NCBI RefSeq assembly: GCF_002216065.1
Contig: NZ_CP022282.1
Coordinates: 4,526,001-4,590,000, forward strand
DNA from: Chryseobacterium sp. T16E-39
Lineage (GTDB): Bacteria; Bacteroidota; Bacteroidia; Flavobacteriales; Weeksellaceae
Length of the DNA: 64,000 bases
Direction: 5' to 3'
This document shows, one piece after another, positions 10,801-19,593 of this stretch. The translations under genes and the position numbers were made by a program. Position 1 is the stretch's first letter, and each line of letters begins with the position of its first letter. Under the pieces are notes generated by a model. That model did no database searches, was not told where the DNA came from, and saw only the letters and a program-made list of their open reading frames with translations.

Positions 10801-11377
10801 GTTAGAGAAAGTTGTGGATTATAATGGAAAATTGATTAAAGAATATAAATATAATAATGCCCCTATAAGATATAGTAATAATGCGTTAAGCCAAACATTC
10901 TATAAAAATGACTGTCCAAGCTGGAAAGTCGGATCATCATATGAATATAAAGTTCCGGAATATAAATATATGTCTCTTATTAGTCAAGCAGATGCAGATC
11001 AACAAGCTCAAAATGAGATTAATTTAAATGGGCAAAGTGCAGCAAATGCAAATGCAGATTGCGGATTTATCAGTTGTAATTTCACCCCCAATTATTATGT
11101 AAATGCCAACTTTGTTTCAATACAACAAACAGCGCCTAATCATATTTCAATGATATTAACTTACAGTGCTAATCCACCGTCGGGAATGACATATTTAGGA
11201 GGTGTTTCATTAGGGTATATTGGTTCTTTCTGTAGACCTACAACTACTAAAACTCTTTATAGTGGAAGTTACAGAATTACAATTACTACAGACGGGTATG
11301 TTGTCGTAAATTCTAATACAGGATCTGTCCCACCACCTAATTCTCCAGGGGGATTCTCAGTTGAATATGATAAATAA
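7811..11377 (+). CDS. YD/RHS-like shell partner with C-terminal DUF5977-like segment
   Basis: This 1188-residue protein has a signal peptide (hydrophobic to about residue 17). The N-terminal region resembles TcB/SpvB-like openings (PSWTGLAWNLGVSGTITRN). It is followed by long beta-rich YD-type sequence and the blocks shared with the partial gene at the start of the window. At about residues 1030-1085 it carries a Cys-bounded segment (FYKNDCPSW, then SQADADQQAQNEINLNGQSA) that matches my memory of DUF5977, a small module on Bacteroidetes surface proteins. A Gly/Thr/Val-rich beta tail ends the protein. There is no RHS core. It lies 11 bases upstream of a DUF6443-RHS gene, and the pair repeats the layout at 1-5598, indicating tandem duplication. 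Confidence 0.8.
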   Translation: MKFYFLFCLISVSLIKGQFNGEEGFYSPEFSKSPNSSEFKVYGGTNLNLSLGKPDINISLLSLKIDHINNLDVNINYDVALNKPDTYPSWTGLAWNLGVSGTITRNLSGMADESDPEAYYYKYGLLNSGDWNSLDKLKSFSSRFEYENNEKALNPDTFSFSVNGISGTFIKNHEGKWIVNSDTPNLSVTNTLKNNEFDMGSFIYSFIITDGFGNKYTFGNQYSAIEVYRSRKKNQNPKLAAETYKYVKNWHLTKIEYSTGKNVDFSYNKSTEPIYFRSSYSGYKQFTYGGYDISGCVKDLDKHNCFNLSSFEEGQFSYLDKINFDNVEIKFNRSLANSLEFTNENVYLIDGNEIKAPDSYYNSKHWYKLDNISYSANNKNVENIYFEYDENPGRRLKLKKIRIGEAVNNKYEFQYNNNLFPKFNSGSTDHWGYFNDKTFNFYAVNSTDINAIATAYQQAKEPNFKLHEILEKISYPTGGSTRFYYEPHEYIKVTNYNNDFYIGEVTPRRLAGGFRVNHMVDYGFSNVPIQRKFYYIKDFIGNNINSSGVLSNTTDYNHNQYVYREISPVGWPLNYTNGSHIVYSKVYEEKSNGGLTEYAFSNQDNGFIDQKADNTVMSTAQMQRITQGTNNYVWIGPYNEYFENNGTRVNSFSSLQKERMKILFKKEYTNTKTLLSETTYNYNSTPTRFSQYARIVEISGRPFGPVPMGWNAQGQALDNTCDVINASAYKLYFYNHYLDSETRKDYFDNGNVTTNTKYFYDNSNDDLLRKEETTYPDNKVISKTYQYANDAAINNQYLIGKNMVGIPLVTETTKIDNPTNKILTRWETVYPVSQADANINTGGMPLPKSVISHNLKDLNSPSPIPTTQVTYDLYDPKGNILQYTSKDGKPNTIIWGYNQTLPIAKIEGGTYSNIMSVLGVNGSPSGYTNLPIYIKSNEDIDVPSEQLLIEALDNFRKKPAFANYSITTYTYNPLIGVTSITPPTGIRENYSYDLANRLEKVVDYNGKLIKEYKYNNAPIRYSNNALSQTFYKNDCPSWKVGSSYEYKVPEYKYMSLISQADADQQAQNEINLNGQSAANANADCGFISCNFTPNYYVNANFVSIQQTAPNHISMILTYSANPPSGMTYLGGVSLGYIGSFCRPTTTKTLYSGSYRITITTDGYVVVNSNTGSVPPPNSPGGFSVEYDK

Positions 11378-11388
11378 TAACTAATTAC

Positions 11389-14300
11389 ATGAAAAAAATA
11401 ATAATTCCTATAGGTGCTTTACTCTTTTCAAGTACCACATATGCACAGCTAAGCACAGTAGAAAACTATGTCTATAGCAAAACTTATCTTGATTATAATG
11501 GCAATACTCCTACAAAAAGTACAGAAACCGTTCAGTATTATGATGGATTAGGCCGGCCAAAACAGACCGTCAATATCAAAACATCTCCTTTAGAGAAAGA
11601 TGTCGTAATACCTATTGTATATGATGGATATGGAAAAAAAACCAGAGAATATCTACCTGTACCACAACAATCGACAAACGCCGGAGCGATCTATCCTCAA
11701 ACTTCAGGAGACTTTCCAGTAGGTGATCCTACGTCAGCGTACACGAATGAAAAAGCTTTTTCAGAGAAAATATTGGAAAGATCTCCCTTAGACAGAATTT
11801 TACAACAAAAACAGGTCGGAATTGCTTGGCATGACAAACCTGTGCAGTTCGGTTATGACACCAATACTACAGGAGATGCCGTTAAAAAATATACCACTGT
11901 TACCAATTGGGAGAACGCAGCAACCATAAGTACTGTCAGCCAAACTATTAATTATGGAGCAGCGCAGCTGTATAAAAATACAGTCACCGATGAAGACGGC
12001 AATATAACAATAGAATTCAAAAATGGCGAAGGACAGATCTTATTGGTGAGAAAAGTAATCAGTGCTACAGAAAATGCAGATACATATTATGTTTATAATG
12101 AATTTAATCAACTTGCCTTTGTCATTCCACCAAAAGCTGCTGTTGTTTTAGATCCCAATTCTGTGCTAAGTGATCTTTGTTATCAATACCGTTATGACAG
12201 CTGGAATAGAATGGCCGAAAAAAAAGTTCCCGGCAAAGGATGGGAATATATGATTTACGATAAGCAAGACAGATTGGTAATGAGTCAAGACGCTAATATG
12301 GGATTATCTAGGCAATGGCTTTTTACAAAGTATGATCAATTTGGAAGAAGTGTTTATACAGGGATCTATATAAGTTCACAAAATTATGAGAGCGCCGGAA
12401 GAAAAGCCGAGCAAACTATTGTGGATTCAAAAGGAAGTAACAATGTAGAACGATTATCGACGACCGGATTTACAAATAGTGGTATGGACGTCTATTATAG
12501 TAATGATGTTAATACCAGTTATCCAAATTCTATTAGTAAATTATTAAGTGTTAGTTACTATGACTCATATCCTGTGGGAACTCCTACCGTTCCTTTACAG
12601 GTTTTAGGTCAGGAAGTTTTATCTCAAGATAGCCAAAACTCATCTATGAGTACCAAAAGTCTGCCTGTAGCTTCTTATATCAAAAATATTGAAGATGACA
12701 ACTGGACAAAAAATTATACTTATTATGACAAAAAGGGGAGAACTATAAGTACTTATTCCATCAATCATTTAGGAGGACGCACTAAAGTTGACTCTAAGCT
12801 GGATTTTACGGGAATAGTTCAGCAATCGATAACAACTCACAAAAGATTAGATACTGGTACGGATAAAGTGATTACTGAAAACTTCACCTATGATCCTCAA
12901 AATAGGTTATTAACCCGCACCCATCAAGTTGACAGTAATCCCGTTGAATATTTGACTCAAAATACCTATAATGAACTTTCTCAAGTAACCAATAAAAAAG
13001 TTGGAGGAATTACACCTTTTATTTCTTTACAGGATATTACGTATAGTTATAATATCCGTGGTTGGATGACCAAGATCAATAACCCTAAAAACTTGAACGG
13101 AAAATTATTTGGTTACGAGATCAAGTATAATCAGGTGGAGGGTGAGCAAACGCCTGATCCTTTTGATACTAGCTTACAGGTACTGCCAAAATACAATGGA
13201 AATATTGCCGAGGTTGATTGGAAAACTTCAACAATCTCTAATGATTATTTAAGAAGATATGGCTACGTGTATGATAAACTTAACAGGTTATCAGCAGGGT
13301 TTTATGAAAGAGAAGATAATCCTTCTGCAAGAGAGTACTTTGAGAAAATGACATATGACCTAAACGGAAATATCATTAATTTGAAAAGAACAGGCTCTTT
13401 AGACGGGAACACAACTTCAGTATTGATTGACAATTTAACATATGAGTATTTTAACAATAATAATAGCAACAGGCTTAATAAGATAACGGAAGGGCAGCAA
13501 AATTTATCTGGTTACCCTTATGAAGTAACCCCTTCTGCCATTGTATATGACGACAATGGAAACATGACTATAAATGCAGATAAGGGATATCTCGATATAA
13601 GTTATAATTATCTCAATTTACCCAGTACCTTTTTATTTAAAAATGGGTTAAGTACACGAACAGGTATTATACGCGAAAACACTTCAAATCTTTATCGTGC
13701 TGATGGAATTAAATTAAGAAAGACCTATAACTTTGCTCCATTTAATCCTCTGGGAATAATTACTAAACTTTCGTCAAAAGTAACGGAGTATCTTGATAGT
13801 TTTCAATACGAGAGTGAGATGGGTGGAAAATCAGGAGTCACAACCAACTTAATGTTGAGATTTGTACCTACTGCAGAAGGATATTACAATTTTGAAAATA
13901 ATAAGTATATTTACAATTATACAGACCATTTGGGAAATGTACGATTAAGTTATTTCAATAATGGTAATGGCATAGAAGTTCTTGAAGAAAACAATTACTA
14001 TCCGTTTGGAATGAAGCATGAAGGATATAATACTTTGGCAGGAAATCCCACATATAAATACAGTTATAATGGAAAAGAATTGCAAACAGACTCTGGTATG
14101 TATGATTATGGTGCGAGGATGTATATGGCGGATATAGGTAGATGGGGAGTGATCGATCCATTGTCAGATAAGATGAGAAGACATTCTCCCTATAATTATG
14201 CATTTGATAATCCAATCAGATTTATTGATCCTGATGGAAGAGCACCGAAAGATGATTTTCGAATATATGTTGATGGACGAAAAGAACTTATAAGGCATAC

Positions 14301-14913
14301 TAAAGATAAATTTGATCGTTATTACAATCAAAATGGATCAAAGTCGATTAAGGTTAGTAAGGAATTTACAAAAAACTTTAAGCAAAATGTTGAATGGGCC
14401 CCATTCAGAGGGTATTATCCAACAGAAACCAATATAGTTTTGGAAAATCCTGACATTTCCTCAAAACAAATTAAGAACTATTATTATTTCTTGGCTGCAA
14501 ACACTAGTAAAGAATGGAGTTTTGATAAATTATCAAAAGAGGGAATATTTGGAGACACAACTCTTTACTTAATTCGTTCACAGCATCGCGCAGAGGATGC
14601 AAATGATCATGGTGTTGCAGCGGATTTGGCAAGAAATAAAGGATATACGTGGTTAGAAACTGGGCATGACCATCCTATGGGTACTCTCATGAGGGAGTCT
14701 ACTACTTATGAAAATAATTGGCCGTCAGGATTTAATCGTGATGGAACTCTAAACTCTGATAGTGGTGACAGAAAGACTTATGAACAAGACAAAGATGTAA
14801 TGCCTGATAAAGCTTGGATTTTTATACCAACTCAAAAACATCCAAATATGATTTATTATAATGACCAAAGGTTTTGGTTTCCAAATCAAAATAAGGAAAA
14901 TGTTCATCAATAA
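11389..14913 (+). CDS. DUF6443 / RHS core protein with JAB-like C-terminal tip
   Basis: This 1174-residue paralogue of the protein at 1954-5598 has a signal peptide ending TYAQ, DUF6443 blocks (ENYVYSKTYL, YYDGLGRPKQTVNIK) and YD repeats. The RHS core is at about residues 843-949 (YTDHLGNVRLSYF, GMYDYGARMYMADIGRWG, closing on DPDGR). The tip (about 950-1174) is unrelated to that of the first copy. Its end has GHDHP near residue 1090, then WPSG, SDSGD and an Asp/Lys-rich stretch. This fits the His-x-His...Ser-x-x-Asp pattern of JAB/MPN-like metallopeptidase toxin domains. I infer a JAB-like toxin and cannot confirm the fold. A lipoprotein gene follows 10 bases later. Confidence 0.85.
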   Translation: MKKIIIPIGALLFSSTTYAQLSTVENYVYSKTYLDYNGNTPTKSTETVQYYDGLGRPKQTVNIKTSPLEKDVVIPIVYDGYGKKTREYLPVPQQSTNAGAIYPQTSGDFPVGDPTSAYTNEKAFSEKILERSPLDRILQQKQVGIAWHDKPVQFGYDTNTTGDAVKKYTTVTNWENAATISTVSQTINYGAAQLYKNTVTDEDGNITIEFKNGEGQILLVRKVISATENADTYYVYNEFNQLAFVIPPKAAVVLDPNSVLSDLCYQYRYDSWNRMAEKKVPGKGWEYMIYDKQDRLVMSQDANMGLSRQWLFTKYDQFGRSVYTGIYISSQNYESAGRKAEQTIVDSKGSNNVERLSTTGFTNSGMDVYYSNDVNTSYPNSISKLLSVSYYDSYPVGTPTVPLQVLGQEVLSQDSQNSSMSTKSLPVASYIKNIEDDNWTKNYTYYDKKGRTISTYSINHLGGRTKVDSKLDFTGIVQQSITTHKRLDTGTDKVITENFTYDPQNRLLTRTHQVDSNPVEYLTQNTYNELSQVTNKKVGGITPFISLQDITYSYNIRGWMTKINNPKNLNGKLFGYEIKYNQVEGEQTPDPFDTSLQVLPKYNGNIAEVDWKTSTISNDYLRRYGYVYDKLNRLSAGFYEREDNPSAREYFEKMTYDLNGNIINLKRTGSLDGNTTSVLIDNLTYEYFNNNNSNRLNKITEGQQNLSGYPYEVTPSAIVYDDNGNMTINADKGYLDISYNYLNLPSTFLFKNGLSTRTGIIRENTSNLYRADGIKLRKTYNFAPFNPLGIITKLSSKVTEYLDSFQYESEMGGKSGVTTNLMLRFVPTAEGYYNFENNKYIYNYTDHLGNVRLSYFNNGNGIEVLEENNYYPFGMKHEGYNTLAGNPTYKYSYNGKELQTDSGMYDYGARMYMADIGRWGVIDPLSDKMRRHSPYNYAFDNPIRFIDPDGRAPKDDFRIYVDGRKELIRHTKDKFDRYYNQNGSKSIKVSKEFTKNFKQNVEWAPFRGYYPTETNIVLENPDISSKQIKNYYYFLAANTSKEWSFDKLSKEGIFGDTTLYLIRSQHRAEDANDHGVAADLARNKGYTWLETGHDHPMGTLMRESTTYENNWPSGFNRDGTLNSDSGDRKTYEQDKDVMPDKAWIFIPTQKHPNMIYYNDQRFWFPNQNKENVHQ

Positions 14914-14923
14914 ATATTTAAAT

Positions 14924-15352
14924 ATGCATAAATATTATATTATATTTTTATTGTTACTAGTTTCTTGTAAAGAAAAAATATCTTTTCAAGAAATATCTCT
15001 TCCGCACAATATTATAAAAGAAATAGAGAAAGAATCAATTTCTTCAAAAGAATCGGGAGTCTATATAGTTAGCTTATTTACTGATAATGAAAAAAATATT
15101 TGTGAAATAGTAAAATATAAAGAGGTCTTACCAGCTTTAAATTTTAAAGGATGTCAAATAATTAATAAGGATACTATTTTTTTATTTACAGACAAGAAGA
15201 ATAATTTTTCAAATTGCTATCGATTTGAAAATCGAAAGATTCATTTCGATAAGAGAGAGCCTATTATAGGGAATAAAAAGATTATAGGGTATTATAATGT
15301 AGACACATTAAATTGTAAGATAATAAAATATACCTCTGGTGTAGAAAAATAA
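14924..15352 (+). CDS. Small lipoprotein, candidate immunity protein for the JAB-like tip
   Basis: I chose the ATG at 14924, 10 bases after the RHS stop, giving 142 residues. The longer frame from 14861 would overlap the RHS gene by 53 bases and hide the signal. From this start the protein has a clear lipoprotein signal (YYIIFLLLLVSCKEK, lipobox LVSC), so it should be anchored in the periplasm or outer membrane. The rest is Lys/Ile/Asn-rich with two further Cys and no recognised family. Its place behind a variable toxin tip and its envelope location fit an immunity role; this is positional inference. Confidence 0.6.
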   Translation: MHKYYIIFLLLLVSCKEKISFQEISLPHNIIKEIEKESISSKESGVYIVSLFTDNEKNICEIVKYKEVLPALNFKGCQIINKDTIFLFTDKKNNFSNCYRFENRKIHFDKREPIIGNKKIIGYYNVDTLNCKIIKYTSGVEK

Positions 15353-15395
15353 GATTTTTTAAGCCTGCACAAATTTTATTACTTTGGTACAGAAA

Positions 15396-15430
15396 CTTGT
15401 AAAACCATCGCAATGCGATGGTTTTACAAG
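15396..15430 (+). terminator. Perfect 17-bp inverted repeat, probable terminator
   Basis: Arms CTTGTAAAACCATCGCA and TGCGATGGTTTTACAAG are exact complements around a single A. The next bases are TAAAAACAATA followed by a T run, a plausible end for the RHS/lipoprotein transcript. Confidence 0.6.
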
Positions 15431-15805
15431 TAAAAACAATATTTTTTTTATAAGCAGAAAAAATAAAACTTACTTTTCCAGAGTCTTTTATTTTACTTGA
15501 TTTTAGAAATGACTTGCAACTATTTTTGAGACAAAATTTGTACACTCTTTATGCTGGAGCTGCTAACTTTGTTAGGACGCAATTTTTATATTTTTATCTT
15601 TAATAGTAAGCCAGAAAAACCTGTGATTTTTCATTTAAATGTATTAAAGTTTAAAGCGAAGCAAAGACAGCTAATTCAAAAATAGATCCTAATAATCAAA
15701 TTCAAACTACACCTTTATATAAAGTTTATAAAGAATTCGTTAGATAGCAGAATACTTTAGATATAATATACTGCAATATTTATAGGAAAAACAAAGAAAT
15801 AAAGT
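15431..15805. other. Gene-free AT-rich spacer with a short open stretch
   Basis: No start-to-stop gene is visible. The frame 15658-15747 is open for 29 codons (AKTANSKIDPNNQIQTT, ending EFVR) and reads like the end of a displaced coding segment. RHS loci often keep such displaced tips downstream. Support is weak. Confidence 0.3.
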
Positions 15806-16351
15806 ATGAGAAAAATTTTATCAATAATTTATATATTAATCATGACAACAGGTTGTCATAGTATTTTGCTATCACAGAATAAATATATATATGAAAGTAT
15901 CATCTCAACCTATGTCGAAGATATGACTTCAAAGAAAAATATTGATCCTTCAAAATATGTTTTAATAGTCGGAGCCCAGGATGCTGAAAATAAGAAAGGA
16001 GAATATTATATTGTTGCTTCCTTTTATAATAAGTATATATTGTCAGGTTTTGATTATACCAAAGTATATAACTTTAAAGGATATAATGTAATCACAGATG
16101 AAAAAATGAATAGATCAAAGATATTTGAAAGGTTTTTAAAAAAGAGTAAGTATGAAAATTTCAACTTAGGAACAAGTGTTGTTGAATATGACCCAATAAC
16201 ATGGGTAATTTATTTTGATTCTAAAAACTATATTGAAAGAATTAGCCCATTAAACGGAAACAAAGACATCAGGCTAAAACTGATGAAAAAGGGACTAAAA
16301 TTTTCAAAATATTATAATCCAGATGTTTTGAACTATATAAGTCTAAAATAG
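15806..16351 (+). CDS. Predicted lipoprotein, orphan immunity candidate
   Basis: This 181-residue protein begins with a short signal peptide and lipobox (IYILIMTTGCHS), so it is probably a lipoprotein. The body contains YVLIVGAQDAENKKGEYYIV and a Lys-rich C-terminus; no family is recognised. It stands alone, about 450 bases behind the previous lipoprotein gene, with no toxin directly upstream. Orphan immunity-like genes behind RHS islands are common, and this is the most economical reading, but it is inference. Confidence 0.5.
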   Translation: MRKILSIIYILIMTTGCHSILLSQNKYIYESIISTYVEDMTSKKNIDPSKYVLIVGAQDAENKKGEYYIVASFYNKYILSGFDYTKVYNFKGYNVITDEKMNRSKIFERFLKKSKYENFNLGTSVVEYDPITWVIYFDSKNYIERISPLNGNKDIRLKLMKKGLKFSKYYNPDVLNYISLK

Positions 16352-16444
16352 TTAAAAGCTTCTTTAATGGCGTGCAAATCACGCTTATATCCGACTAAAA
16401 AATAATTTATAATTAGATTCGAGAAAATATATTTTATCGAATCT

Positions 16445-16654
16445 TTGTTCGGCTTTGCAAAAATGAATTATAATGATAATATCTCTAATAGGATTAAGAC
16501 TTATAATTATAAAGGTTCTTTAATAGTCTTTGATTTGGGTGAAGAAAAAGATAAACAGATTATTGACTTTTTCGATTCTTTTTTTGAAAAGATAAATCAA
16601 GATATATCTAAGCTAAAGAAAGGTAGGCAATCAATAATTGATAGAACTGAATAG
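16445..16654 (+). CDS. Small hypothetical protein, possibly a fragment
   Basis: The 69-residue frame starts with a non-ATG codon; the first ATG gives about 63 residues (MNYNDNISNRIKTYNYKGS). The protein has a beta-like centre (SLIVFDLGEEKDK) and an amphipathic Lys-rich helix. It could be a complete small gene or the tail of a lost one. No family is recognised. Confidence 0.3.
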   Translation: MFGFAKMNYNDNISNRIKTYNYKGSLIVFDLGEEKDKQIIDFFDSFFEKINQDISKLKKGRQSIIDRTE

Positions 16655-16843
16655 CTAATTTTGACTTTTATCATTAAAGAATAAATAGACTCCTAAAGTA
16701 TTTAGTAACAAAAAGTGTCACTCATTTTATGGAAATAGATGTTAGTGGATCTCACCTTTCATTGCCAAACAATTCTACATTATACTTAGATATCCCCATT
16801 TATATCCTCTGTGTATAACTTTATACACTTATGTAATGAAGAT

Positions 16844-18136
16844 ATGCAACGAGAAAATAATATAAACGAGTCTGTAGAAAAAATAAGGGATACTTTACTG
16901 GTATTAAATAATACGATCAATACTATTGGACTTGTTCAGGGTGTTGATAAGGAAGGTAATATTAAGGAGGTTTTGCCTGAAGGTGAAAACTCAGGTTATG
17001 CGATTCGTATTGATACTGACCAAGATTCATTCACCAGTTTTTTTACAGATTTTTATAGCCAGCTGAAAAACCCTTCTGAGTTTTCATTTTTTAAAGTAAC
17101 GGAATATGAAGCGGTGGAAACAGCTAAGGAGTTACAGGAGTTTGTTAATCAGGCATCTGGGGAGGAAATACTGGGTTTAAAGCAGTATGAAGTTTCTATA
17201 GACAGAGTAGAGGCTTATAAGAATCAAACTTTGATAGGTTCTGATAAAGATAATTCTTTGTATCGGTATGAGGTAGGGCATATTGATTGGGACACCATGG
17301 GAAAGCTTGGGCTCAACAGGGAGAAGCTTGAAAAGATGAATGCGTTGGAATCCCTATTAAGAGGATTTAAAACACCGATGCTTATTCCTGTTACCATTAA
17401 CCTGGGAACAGCAGTAAGTACAATGGAGGTAAGGCTTTCTTTGTATGTACAGGATTCAGGAGGGGTGGGTGTACGCCTGCATAGAGTCCGTAAAGAGCCC
17501 GATCTTACTTCAAAGTTCTTTGGCCATGAGTTTACCAGGGAGGATAAGAGGAATCTTCTTGAATCAGGGAATATGGGTAGGGTGGTTGATCTTATTAACC
17601 CCAGGACTGATGAAGTTATTCCCTCTGTGGTTAGTAAGGACAGACTGACCAATGAACTTATTGCCTTACGGGCTGAATTTATAAGGGTTCCGCTGGTGAT
17701 TAAAGGGGTGACTTTAGACATGGAACAAAGGAGGACGCTGTTGGAAGGGAAAGCTTTGTTTATTGAGAATATGCTTTCTAAAAGGGTAACACTATTTAAT
17801 GCTATTGTTCAGTTTAATGCTGATAAAAGGTATGTGGAGTTTTTGTTTAAGAAGAATATTAAGAGCCTTAGGTTGCGGGATTTGGATGGTAATGGGAAAG
17901 CAGAGGTTCCGGGTGTATTTAGGGGAAAGAAACTGTATTCATGGCAGATGGATAAATTGAATGCTGGGGAGACAGCTTATATTAGCGGGCTTGTGGATAA
18001 GGGAGGGAAGAAATACCAGGGATATTTGAGATTTGATAAAGGGGTGGGGAAGTTTGAGTTTTCGTTTAAGAATCCGGGTAAGGAAGTGAGTAATGCTCAG
18101 AAAAAATCTAATATATCAAGAGGTAAAAAGCTTTAG
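16844..18136 (+). CDS. DUF4099/DUF3945 domain protein of conjugative elements
   Basis: I prefer the ATG at 16844 (430 residues) over the GTG at 16811. The central part (GHIDWDTMGKLGLNREKLEK, LLRGFKTPMLIPVTI, RLHRVRKEPDL) matches DUF4099. The C-terminal part (DKLNAGETAYISGLVDKGG, YLRFDKGVGKFEF) matches DUF3945. Proteins with this pair are carried almost only by Bacteroidetes conjugative transposons; their function is unknown. Here it marks the left part of the element whose tra genes resume at 23821. Codon use is more balanced than in the flanking RHS island. Confidence 0.75.
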   Translation: MQRENNINESVEKIRDTLLVLNNTINTIGLVQGVDKEGNIKEVLPEGENSGYAIRIDTDQDSFTSFFTDFYSQLKNPSEFSFFKVTEYEAVETAKELQEFVNQASGEEILGLKQYEVSIDRVEAYKNQTLIGSDKDNSLYRYEVGHIDWDTMGKLGLNREKLEKMNALESLLRGFKTPMLIPVTINLGTAVSTMEVRLSLYVQDSGGVGVRLHRVRKEPDLTSKFFGHEFTREDKRNLLESGNMGRVVDLINPRTDEVIPSVVSKDRLTNELIALRAEFIRVPLVIKGVTLDMEQRRTLLEGKALFIENMLSKRVTLFNAIVQFNADKRYVEFLFKKNIKSLRLRDLDGNGKAEVPGVFRGKKLYSWQMDKLNAGETAYISGLVDKGGKKYQGYLRFDKGVGKFEFSFKNPGKEVSNAQKKSNISRGKKL

Positions 18137-18393
18137 ATTGTTTTATATGAAAAATTAAGCTATACTATACTTAATTCTAATTGCAGAATTATAAAGTTAA
18201 AATTAATACGCTAAATAGTAAACTTAAACCGCAATATTTTATAATCTTAAACAAACAAATATTGAACGAATGGTTTATGATTTGCTAGATTCTCAAATTC
18301 TAGATTTTAATTTTATATGAATAACATAAAGCTATTTTGTTGGTTGTCAATTATTACCCAATTTGGAAATACGATCACTTTATGCGATCAACC

Positions 18394-19515
18394 TTAAGCT
18401 ATTTCCTTGCACAAACTTTTATACTCTTGAAATGAATTTGCAAACTCTTGGGCGAATTCGAAATTACTTATTTGATATTCCTCATTAACACCATTGCTGG
18501 AAGAAAACCTTAGCCTTGCGTATTGAACAACAGGTATCTGATAATTGCTTTTGAATCTTTTGTCAGGAGTTCCGTTTTTATTGACTTTCGCCCATGTTTT
18601 TCTAATAACTTTTGAATCACGAGGAACACTGCTGGTTTCTGTAAAACTTACAGAAGAAAATGTAACATTAAGTTCATCAAGCCCAATAATTGCAAAGTTG
18701 TGATCATTTTTATACATCAGTATAAATGTTGGATAGAAATATAAATCCGCCCCGTTCACATTTTGAAAATATAGGGCTTCATAGTTTGATGTGATGATGG
18801 GAAGTGATTTAAAACCAATTCTTGCATCTTTTCTGTTGACCAACGTGCTGGCACTAGACCGGGCAGCCACACGATCTTGAAAATGCGCTCCGGTAATATC
18901 CCATATTTTATGCGCTGTGGTTAGATTTTTAAAAGAATGCTGTAATTGTTCATACTTTCTTTTAGAGGGATCATCGAACTGTATGTCTATATTAACAGCC
19001 GAGTTATCAATTACAATCTTGGTTTCTTTAAGAGCTTCTTTTTGTGCTTTAATATCCTCATTTATCTGTTGTACAATATTTTTATTTACCAACCCATATA
19101 TAAAGATATAACTTGCAACTTTCTTGGTCTTGGTAAAGATTAACGCTTTTTTTATTTTCTTCAAATCCATCTTTAATTCCACTTTTTGCTGTTGAGCCAT
19201 TAAGATAGATTCTTTGATACCTGTCATATTTTGAGATGTGATCTCATGAATATCGGCACTAAAAATGTTATCTGATAACTCAGTGTAAAAAGGTTGTGGA
19301 TCAGGATAAGATTGCAAGGGAGTCCTTGGTGATGAAGAACTGGAAAGACTATATGAATTTGAAAAACCTGAAAAATTGGTATTAAGTCTCGTGCCTAATG
19401 AACTAAAATTTACACTCATACCTTTAACCCCAATACTCGTTGAAATTCCTCTCTTGCTGAAATTCAAATGTACACCGGGAATTATTTTGATTCTCTTTCT
19501 GTATGACCAAGCCAT
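18394..19515 (-). CDS. DUF4236 domain protein
   Basis: This 373-residue protein opens with the DUF4236 module: RKRIKIIPGVHLNFSKRGIS followed by TSIGVKGMSVNFSSLGTR, a Gly/Ser-rich beta segment. A Ser-rich linker, a helical Lys-rich middle and a beta-rich C-terminal half follow. DUF4236 proteins are widespread and of unknown function. The gene is the last of three minus-strand genes inside the mobile element, 78 bases from the helicase gene. The start is unambiguous (MAWSYRKR). Confidence 0.7.
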   Translation of the reverse strand: MAWSYRKRIKIIPGVHLNFSKRGISTSIGVKGMSVNFSSLGTRLNTNFSGFSNSYSLSSSSSPRTPLQSYPDPQPFYTELSDNIFSADIHEITSQNMTGIKESILMAQQQKVELKMDLKKIKKALIFTKTKKVASYIFIYGLVNKNIVQQINEDIKAQKEALKETKIVIDNSAVNIDIQFDDPSKRKYEQLQHSFKNLTTAHKIWDITGAHFQDRVAARSSASTLVNRKDARIGFKSLPIITSNYEALYFQNVNGADLYFYPTFILMYKNDHNFAIIGLDELNVTFSSVSFTETSSVPRDSKVIRKTWAKVNKNGTPDKRFKSNYQIPVVQYARLRFSSSNGVNEEYQISNFEFAQEFANSFQEYKSLCKEIA

Positions 19516-19593
19516 GATATAGTTTTTAAAATGATTGTAGTCACAAATCTAAACTACTACAGACAGAAAAGTTTACGGGAAACCGTAATCTTA

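Noticed and set aside
16739..16828. Short frame MEIDVSGSHLSLPNN resembling the first residues of the window
   Set aside because: Only 29 codons, overlaps the next gene start, and the similarity to VDISGSQFGK is too short to trust.
17224..17721. 165-codon minus-strand frame inside the DUF4099/DUF3945 gene
   Set aside because: It lies wholly opposite a gene with clear family motifs and has shadow-like Ser/Leu-rich composition.
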